A DNA stretch of 52,578 nt from a virus, in the IMG/VR virus record IMGVR_UViG_3300044638_003693, positions 1-52,578 of that record; one strand, given 5' to 3'. The notes beneath the pieces were generated by a model. The model was given only the letters and a program-made list of their open reading frames with translations, searched no databases and was not told the origin of the DNA. Both the position numbers and the translations under genes were made by a program. This document shows, in pieces, positions 47,893 to 52,578 of this stretch; position 1 is the stretch's first letter, and each line of letters begins with the position of its first letter.

Positions 47893-49383
47893 CTAGGCGA
47901 TAGTGACAACAGCGCCGCTGTCGTACTGGCTAATGCGGATAACTACAAATTCAGCAGGGCGCTGCAAAGCAACTCCGACCTCGATGTTAACCTGACCGTT
48001 CTCAACTGAGATTAGCGGGTTATTCTCGGCGTCACACTTTACAAAGAAAGCGTCAGCTGGGGTTACACCACGTAGACCGCCCTGAGCCCAAAAATCAGTC
48101 AGGAATGATTCAATTGTGGTGGTTACTCGACGCCATAGACGGAAGTCGTTTGGCTCGAATATGGCGAACTGGGTCATGTCACTCAAGCTCTTGCGCAAGT
48201 AAATCAAGCTTCGGCGAACAGACACGTAGCGGTCTGCGTAGCCTGGCTTTAGAGTGCGAGCACCCATGATTACAATGCCTGAGCCCGGGATATAGCGAAT
48301 TGCATTTACTGGTGCCACTGCGCTGTTAAGCGAATCAAGCTCAGCGTTAGTTAGCTTAGGTACTGAAACGGCTCCAGAGATGCGAGTAGACAATCCAGCT
48401 GGTGACTTGAACACTCCATTAGAAGCATCGGTAGCCATGAACTGACCTACTACTGCGCCGCCTGGTGGCACAACCTTAGTTGCTCCAGCTGCTAGTGCTA
48501 GTGGGTCAGCAATAGTTAGGCTAGGGTAATATACAGCAGCCTGCGAAGACGCGGTGTAAGCATCTGCTCTGGTGAGCTGAGCTGACACAGTATCTACAAG
48601 CGGGTCGATAACTAGGAAGATATCTTCGCGGCTAGTAATGTAAGAAATTACAGAGTTGACATCAGTAGTGGTCACTAGTCCAGGAACGTTAAGTACCAAA
48701 GGAACATCTACAGTATCGAACTTGCTTGTTCCCGCTGCAATGTTAGCGGTAGTAAGTGCGGTACCATTAGCGCCAGTTGATAGGCTAGCGTTAGCTGTAG
48801 TAGCAGGGTTGTCAGTAGCTTGGTGGCTGTCACTTGGGCTAGAGTCAGTTGCAGTCAGGTAGGTTGACGAACCGTTGATTACAGACACAGCATAGCGCGG
48901 GTCTGAGTTCAGCATGGTTACGTCAGTGAACCTCTCAACAACGTACGCATCAGTCGTGCCGCCGTAGAATACGGTTACATCAAAGTAACCAGTAATTACT
49001 GAAGCTGAGATGGTCACGTTGATGCTGTTACCCCATGCTCCAGGGTTATTAGCAGTGAGCACTAGGGTTGCGGCTGGGGTTGTGTTAGTGTCGTTAAACG
49101 TGCGAGTAGCAGCTACTGCGTCGCTTGCGGTGACGCGGCTAATGTAGCACTGGTTTCCACCATTCGCAAAGAACAGATAGACCGCAGTGGTCACATCATT
49201 TAGGGTGCCCCATGAGCCGTACAATCTGGTGTACTGAGACCATGAGGTTACTAGGGTAGCGACTGTTGGGCCTCTGTCAGTTGCGCCCATAAAGGCGGCA
49301 ACAGAGCCGGCAGCAGCACCGCCCACAGGTGAGATAGCGTTAAGGGTTTCCTCAACGTAAACTCCGGGACGTAGGTACGTCAT
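47893..49383 (-). CDS. tail sheath protein
   Basis: 496 residues. PGVYVEETLNAISPVGGAAA and VAAFMGATDRGP at the N-terminus, LFFANGGNQCYISRV and the C-terminal RYVSVRRSLIYLRKSL plus EPNDFRLWRRVTTTIESFL are the phage tail-sheath pattern. Contractile sheath; establishes the myovirus morphology. Confidence 0.95.
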   Translation of the reverse strand: MTYLRPGVYVEETLNAISPVGGAAAGSVAAFMGATDRGPTVATLVTSWSQYTRLYGSWGTLNDVTTAVYLFFANGGNQCYISRVTASDAVAATRTFNDTNTTPAATLVLTANNPGAWGNSINVTISASVITGYFDVTVFYGGTTDAYVVERFTDVTMLNSDPRYAVSVINGSSTYLTATDSSPSDSHQATDNPATTANASLSTGANGTALTTANIAAGTSKFDTVDVPLVLNVPGLVTTTDVNSVISYITSREDIFLVIDPLVDTVSAQLTRADAYTASSQAAVYYPSLTIADPLALAAGATKVVPPGGAVVGQFMATDASNGVFKSPAGLSTRISGAVSVPKLTNAELDSLNSAVAPVNAIRYIPGSGIVIMGARTLKPGYADRYVSVRRSLIYLRKSLSDMTQFAIFEPNDFRLWRRVTTTIESFLTDFWAQGGLRGVTPADAFFVKCDAENNPLISVENGQVNIEVGVALQRPAEFVVIRISQYDSGAVVTIA

Positions 49384-49423
49384 AAGAATTTCTCCTTGTC
49401 GGTTTGGTTAGAATAGTCGAATA

Positions 49424-50035
49424 TTAAGGGTGTTGTAGACCAAGCGGGATATCGATTGTTGTTGGGTTGAGCAGGACTTCATCGGCACGTACACCTTTAA
49501 CTACGGTGTTTGCCTGTCCTTCGCTACTCACTGTAACCGTGAACACGTTCCTGTACAGCCTGCGGCCGTCTAGTACTGTGTCGCGCTTAGTGAATTCTTC
49601 TAGGATGAGGTGTCGGTAAGTAACTCCGCCCCCCACGTCATCTGTAATAGGCAAATAGCCTCGTCTTGATGGGAAAATATTATTTAGCAAATGGGCAATA
49701 ATCTGGCGGTCGTGAATCGGGTGGCGAGCGTAGGTCACAACCTGGTACACGACATCCCAAGCCACCGGCATTTCGTAAGTGTAGATGTCAGTAGCGTTTA
49801 CCGTTTTGGTGCCTTGGGCCGAGTCATCAACGTAGATTCCAGAGCTCTGGCGGTAGGCCGCCCAGTTAGTGTCCAGCATCTCAATGGTCATAAAGGGGTA
49901 TGACTGAGAGCGAAGCTCGGTATCAGGCATGGCGTAGTAGACCCCGACCGCACGGGTAGAGTTTTTTTCGTCCGCTACCGTGAACCCAGTTAGGATTGTT
50001 TTGAGCGCAGCGTCTTCGCTGAGTAGAAAACTCAA
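49424..50035 (-). CDS. tail terminator/completion protein candidate
   Basis: 203 residues. Beta-rich with MPDTELRSQSYPFMTIEML and YTYEMPVAWDVVYQVVTYA, then HDRQIIAHLLNNIFPSRRGYL, a layout like tail-terminator proteins. Position just upstream of the sheath gene supports it. It overlaps the next upstream gene by four bases. Confidence 0.6.
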   Translation of the reverse strand: MSFLLSEDAALKTILTGFTVADEKNSTRAVGVYYAMPDTELRSQSYPFMTIEMLDTNWAAYRQSSGIYVDDSAQGTKTVNATDIYTYEMPVAWDVVYQVVTYARHPIHDRQIIAHLLNNIFPSRRGYLPITDDVGGGVTYRHLILEEFTKRDTVLDGRRLYRNVFTVTVSSEGQANTVVKGVRADEVLLNPTTIDIPLGLQHP

Positions 50036-50346
50036 GGGAGAACCCCCGAATCAAATAGGTTATCTATTACTGACTCAGACACAGAGTTGTGCACAGTCGC
50101 CTCGTTTTTAGTCAAGAACGTTCTGAACACTGAGGCAGGCGGGTGGTCCATTGTCCCATACTCTAGGTCCTCTATTTGGTCAGCAATACCCAGAGGGTAT
50201 TCGATGTTAAGCCCTGTGTCGTCAGCCACAACGCTTAGTTGTGCGACGAGCATGCTGTCCCAGCCAGCAGCCAAGGCTGCTTCTTTAAGTGCGCTGGTAA
50301 GGGGGCCAGATAGGCCGTTAATTGAGTCTTTAGTAAAATCTGTCAC
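50032..50346 (-). CDS. neck or head-tail joining protein candidate
   Basis: 104 residues. Begins TKDSINGLSGPLTSALKEAA, followed by a beta segment and EYGTMDHPPASVFRTFLTKN, as in small minor tail/neck proteins of the gp10-like type. Overlaps both neighbours by four bases. Assignment from position and outline only. Confidence 0.55.
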   Translation of the reverse strand: MTDFTKDSINGLSGPLTSALKEAALAAGWDSMLVAQLSVVADDTGLNIEYPLGIADQIEDLEYGTMDHPPASVFRTFLTKNEATVHNSVSESVIDNLFDSGVLP

Positions 50347-50516
50347 TTGCGCCCCCCGCGGCTACCAAACTTACCAACCAAGAAAGAAACTAGAAAACCT
50401 GCCGCAAGGCTTGTCCTACCCTGAGAGTAGTTAGCGCTGTTTGCTATACCGCGGATAAAATCCGCTTCGGTAGGGTGAGACACCTTTCGTTTAGGGTCTC
50501 TGTCAATACTAGACAT
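50343..50516 (-). CDS. 57-residue protein, neck region
   Basis: The ATG at 50516 follows GGAG at six-base spacing and the stop overlaps the next ATG (ATGA). The product has a basic start (MSSIDRDPKRKVSH), a short hydrophobic TSLAAGFLVSFLVGKF and a basic tail (GSRGGRK). Possibly membrane-associated or a tail-neck accessory. No family recognised. Confidence 0.55.
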   Translation of the reverse strand: MSSIDRDPKRKVSHPTEADFIRGIANSANYSQGRTSLAAGFLVSFLVGKFGSRGGRK

Positions 50517-50559
50517 TCAGTCTCCATTGGAGTAAGCAAGATACAGCGCAGGGTTTAAA

Positions 50560-50577
50560 TCTAGCCTCGCACGAGGC
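50560..50577. promoter_or_regulatory. hairpin upstream of the tail operon
   Basis: TAGCCTCG / CGAGGCTA (separated by two bases; 7-bp stem with a 4-base loop) lies about 45 bases upstream of the start at 50516. No T tract follows on either strand. It may be an operator or mRNA-stabilising hairpin of the tail transcript. Confidence 0.45.
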
Positions 50578-50590
50578 TACTTCTAGGGTA

Positions 50591-50616
50591 AAAGAAAAGC
50601 CCCCTAGAAGGGGGCT
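50591..50616 (-). terminator. rho-independent terminator
   Basis: On the minus strand AGCCCCC / GGGGGCT with a five-base loop runs into TTTTCTTT. It lies 15 bases after the stop of the 113-residue gene and separates the head-side transcript from the tail operon. Confidence 0.85.
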
Positions 50617-50630
50617 AAACTTTTATTTAA

Positions 50631-50972
50631 TTACCGGTCTCCAGTACCGCCTGGGTAGACGTAGTCTGGATTAGCAGCTTTCCAAGCCTTGGCTTCTTTG
50701 TAGTCCTTATCCATTTCTGCTTGGACTTCGCGGGTGCCCTGTATAGAGCGTTGAACCTTACCTAGCTCAAACTCTCTGGTTCTTTTGGGTAGCCCTGAGT
50801 TTCGTACTCCATAGGACGAGATGTAGCCAATGTTCTTTAGAACACCGTTGCCAAACCCGCCAGAATCCTTAGACCTCCAGATAGCGCGATTTGGATTCCC
50901 AGTAGTGGGATTCCTTCTAACTTCTGCGCTTCTCTTGGCGTCCTTACGGACAGGCTTGGGGGTGTTAGCCAT
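50631..50972 (-). CDS. basic protein of unknown function
   Basis: 113 residues, Lys/Arg-rich (RKDAKRSAEVRRNPTTGNP) with a central GFGNGVLKNIGYISSYG. Followed by a strong terminator. Together with the Lys-rich neighbour it suggests a DNA- or head-associated role. No family recognised. Confidence 0.6.
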   Translation of the reverse strand: MANTPKPVRKDAKRSAEVRRNPTTGNPNRAIWRSKDSGGFGNGVLKNIGYISSYGVRNSGLPKRTREFELGKVQRSIQGTREVQAEMDKDYKEAKAWKAANPDYVYPGGTGDR

Positions 50973-51247
50973 TAGTACTTCTTCTTGACGTCCCTAGCGA
51001 GCTTCTTGTCCATCTTCTTGTCAGCTGCTTCGCCAGGCTTCTTGTCGTCATGCTTCTTGTCGCCAGCCCTGAACTTAGCCTTCTCGATAGGGTTCATGCC
51101 CTCCATGAGCTTTGCATCGGCCTTCTTGTCAGCAGGTGAGCCTGACCATGGCATCTTTCCTGCTGGCTTCTTTCCTGCTGGCTTCTTTGCTGCCGGCTTC
51201 TTTGAGTCTGCCTTCTTTGGTGCTGGTTTCTTCTTGTCCATTGCCAT
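50972..51247 (-). CDS. Lys/Ala-rich histone-like protein
   Basis: 91 residues, one third Lys with KKPAPKK, KKPAGKK and KKPGE repeats, and a short less basic centre. Composition resembles H1-like tails of bacterial and phage DNA-binding proteins. It probably binds DNA, perhaps in the capsid. Its stop overlaps the next start by one base. Confidence 0.65.
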   Translation of the reverse strand: MAMDKKKPAPKKADSKKPAAKKPAGKKPAGKMPWSGSPADKKADAKLMEGMNPIEKAKFRAGDKKHDDKKPGEAADKKMDKKLARDVKKKY

Positions 51248-51256
51248 TTATTTTCC

Positions 51257-51553
51257 TTACGCTGGGACTACGGTTGAGTATAGTACTGCAACGCCATAAG
51301 CCGAGGTTCCGGCTGCAGAGATGGCGTATAGGGTGTCTCCACCATTCAACCAGACTTCCTGGTTGGTGTTGGTGGCAACTTTGATTCCCCGGTCTACGCT
51401 AGCGCCTGTAGAAACGCTAGAATCTCCAAGGAATACGGAGGCGGAATCTGCGTTAGTCACAATGACCGAGGTTCTAGGGTTGTACAGAGGAATAGTCGCA
51501 ATGGCGGTTACCGTAGCAGCCGCTAGGGTGTATGAGTTATGAACTAGGGCCAT
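51257..51553 (-). CDS. small beta-rich virion protein candidate
   Basis: 98 residues. Beta-rich throughout (ATIPLYNPRTSVIVTN, SVFLGDSSVSTGASVDRG, NQEVWLNGGDTLYAIS), like head-decoration or fibre-base domains. No cysteine or catalytic motif. Inferred to be structural. Confidence 0.6.
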   Translation of the reverse strand: MALVHNSYTLAAATVTAIATIPLYNPRTSVIVTNADSASVFLGDSSVSTGASVDRGIKVATNTNQEVWLNGGDTLYAISAAGTSAYGVAVLYSTVVPA

Positions 51554-51602
51554 TAGGGTCCTTCTTTCCGCAGCGGCAGTCGCCGCACTTGCATTCTGCC
51601 AT
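51537..51602 (-). CDS. 21-residue CxCxxCxC microprotein
   Basis: The ATG at 51602 follows AAGGAG at six-base spacing and the frame of 22 codons ends inside the next gene. The product MAECKCGDCRCGKKDPNGPS-S has four Cys in CxCxxCxC, like metallothionein fragments. A perfect ribosome-binding site and overlapping junctions argue that it is translated. The function might be metal binding. Confidence 0.6.
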   Translation of the reverse strand: MAECKCGDCRCGKKDPNGPSS

Positions 51603-51614
51603 TATAGCTCCTTT

Positions 51615-51791
51615 TTATTTATTAAAATCGTCAATTGACTTGTTCTTAGAAGCGCCGCGAGTACGGGCCCGGTTCGGCTCAGAGCTGTGAGCTCCAGTCC
51701 TGAACTTGCCCATGTTCTTATTAAGTTCTGCGGACTCTACGTTGCGTCGAGCCTGAGCAGCCTTATTAAGCGGGGACTTCTTTGGTTTCAC
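51615..51791 (-). CDS. 58-residue basic protein, GTG start
   Basis: GTG at 51791 overlaps the previous stop (GTGA). The product MKPKKSPLNKAAQARRNVE continues Arg/Asn/Ser-rich (FRTGAHSSEPNRARTRGA) and ends KNKSIDDFNK. It is in the same tightly coupled run of basic small proteins as its neighbours. Unknown family. Confidence 0.55.
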   Translation of the reverse strand: MKPKKSPLNKAAQARRNVESAELNKNMGKFRTGAHSSEPNRARTRGASKNKSIDDFNK

Positions 51792-52099
51792 TTCTTCTTT
51801 TTGCCTTCTAGCCTTTTAGACATAGCCGCTGCCTTCTTCTTGGCGTCAGCTTTTGAGGATGCTCCCCAAGCTTGCAATGATAGCAGAAGACGAGTAGGTT
51901 CGCCATTAGGTTTACGCTCAGGGCCAGGGTTACCGCCCATACGGGCTAGGAAGGACGCACGACGGGGGTTATCCCCAGACTTAACTGGGGCCTTTAGGTC
52001 AGAGCCAGGATTGGCTTTCTCGTAAGACTTGCGGCCCTTTTCGTTAAGGCCGCCCTTCTTGGCTTTGCCTTCTTTTTTCTGCCAGGCTTCACTTGCCAT
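51788..52099 (-). CDS. DUF6321-like basic protein
   Basis: 103 residues. KKGGLNEKGRKSYEKANPGS, then APVKSGDNPRRASFLARMGG match the DUF6321 pattern known from phages. Lys-rich C-terminus (AKKKAAAMSKRLEGKKKK). Likely DNA- or capsid-associated; biochemical function unknown. Confidence 0.75.
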   Translation of the reverse strand: MASEAWQKKEGKAKKGGLNEKGRKSYEKANPGSDLKAPVKSGDNPRRASFLARMGGNPGPERKPNGEPTRLLLSLQAWGASSKADAKKKAAAMSKRLEGKKKK

Positions 52100-52259
52100 T
52101 TTTCTTCTTCTTTGCTGCGTTCATGTTGTCTACAAGGTTAGGGTAAGGACGACCAGCAGCCTTAGCCTTAGCTTTGGCGGCAGCCTTCTTCTTGCTAGAT
52201 AGCGGCTTGTCTTTTTTGGTGGGGTCTGGCTTCTCCCAGACAGGTTTCTTCTTTTCCAT
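52089..52259 (-). CDS. 56-residue Lys/Ala-rich protein
   Basis: From the ATG at 52259, which overlaps the upstream stop (TAATG), MEKKKPVWEKPDPTKKDKPL leads to KKKAAAKAKAKAAGRPYPN and an end KKKKNGK. Histone-H1-like composition. It overlaps the next gene by 11 bases. Clearly part of the same basic-protein cluster. Confidence 0.6.
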   Translation of the reverse strand: MEKKKPVWEKPDPTKKDKPLSSKKKAAAKAKAKAAGRPYPNLVDNMNAAKKKKNGK

Positions 52260-52578
52260 TACTTCTTCTTTGCTGGGGCAGCCTTCTTGGCTGCTGGCTT
52301 AGCCGCTGGCTTAGCCGCTGGCTTTGCAGGGGCTTTTGCGGCGGGCTTAGCCGCTGGCTTAGCCACTGGCTTTGCTGGTTCTCCGTAGGCCTTCTTTAGG
52401 ACAGAGTGGGCCTTAGGGTTTTCCTTTTTAAAGCCGTCTAGGGTACCAGACGACTCCATGTACTTATACATGCTAGCCATCGCTTTTTTGTTCTTGTTTG
52501 AAAGGTCAGCGCTCTCCGCCGGGTTTATAGGCCTAGAAAGCCCGGTCTTGCTGTCTTCAGTGAGGATTGGGTTGTCAT
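52259..52578 (-). CDS. partial gene: H1-like protein with Pro/Ala/Lys repeats
   Basis: Open through the right edge, so the N-terminus is missing; at least 105 residues are visible. The visible N-terminal part (LTEDSKTGLSRPINPAESAD) is less basic. KPAAKPAAKAPAKPAAK-type repeats at the C-terminus are typical of H1-like tails. An internal ATG at 52480 would make a 73-residue protein, but it has no ribosome-binding site, so the longer frame is preferred. Confidence 0.6.
   Translation of the reverse strand, partial: DNPILTEDSKTGLSRPINPAESADLSNKNKKAMASMYKYMESSGTLDGFKKENPKAHSVLKKAYGEPAKPVAKPAAKPAAKAPAKPAAKPAAKPAAKKAAPAKKK

Overview
This window looks like a large part of the genome of a contractile-tailed (myovirus-type) phage of an actinobacterium. 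The tail genes include a sheath, tube, LysM hub protein, gp27/D-like hub, spike, gp25-like wedge, baseplate J and a tape measure. The host assignment rests on a WhiB-type Fe-S regulator, an MSMEG_6728-type pyrimidine-dimer glycosylase, and a start codon placed exactly at a predicted transcription start (leaderless). Base composition looks near 50% GC by eye. I see no integrase, excisionase, tRNA, IS element or CRISPR array. Head genes (capsid, portal, large terminase) are absent and probably lie beyond the right edge, where the last gene is cut.

Layout. (1) 1-5667, plus strand: a gene-free, repeat-containing leader, then a MoxR-type AAA+ ATPase, a VWA protein with an HExxH motif, four small acidic or zinc-ribbon proteins, a terminator, a repeat-rich gene-free stretch and a DNA-repair glycosylase that seems to start at AUA. 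(2) 5840-25186, minus strand: accessory genes (a zinc-binding protein of unknown function, a HAD-like protein, a nucleotidyltransferase-like protein, many small unknowns, a phosphoesterase, a SpoVS-like protein), then a DNA metabolism block (RuvC-like resolvase, Cas4-like nuclease, WhiB, a PD-(D/E)XK resolvase, RecA, DNA polymerase A, a probable ssDNA-binding protein, a MerR-type regulator), a set of overlapping mini-genes and an RHH repressor candidate. (3) 25274-28513: a divergent node with an NlpC/P60 lipoprotein on the minus strand and a plus-strand lysis cassette (secreted Pro/Glu-repeat protein, small membrane protein, M23 endopeptidase, holin-like protein) closed by an 18-bp-stem terminator. 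(4) 28562-35603, minus: replication initiation block (SNF2-type helicase, primase, DnaB-like helicase, SWIM protein, DnaC-like loader, winged-helix protein) behind a strong TTGACA promoter. (5) 35662-52578, minus: tail and baseplate genes, then small Lys/Ala-rich proteins of the head-side region.

How it works together (inference). Minus-strand transcription runs right to left through virion assembly, replication and accessory genes, with internal promoters and terminators. Lysis is moved to the opposite strand under its own promoter. Genes are tightly packed with ATGA, GTGA or TAATG overlaps, so translational coupling is likely throughout. The most interesting points are a probable +1/-2 frameshift just upstream of the tape measure gene, the AUA start, the MoxR/VWA-metallopeptidase pair with its small zinc proteins, a spike with a domain inserted in its OB-fold, a WhiB with an expanded cysteine spacing, and a 21-residue CxCxxCxC protein.
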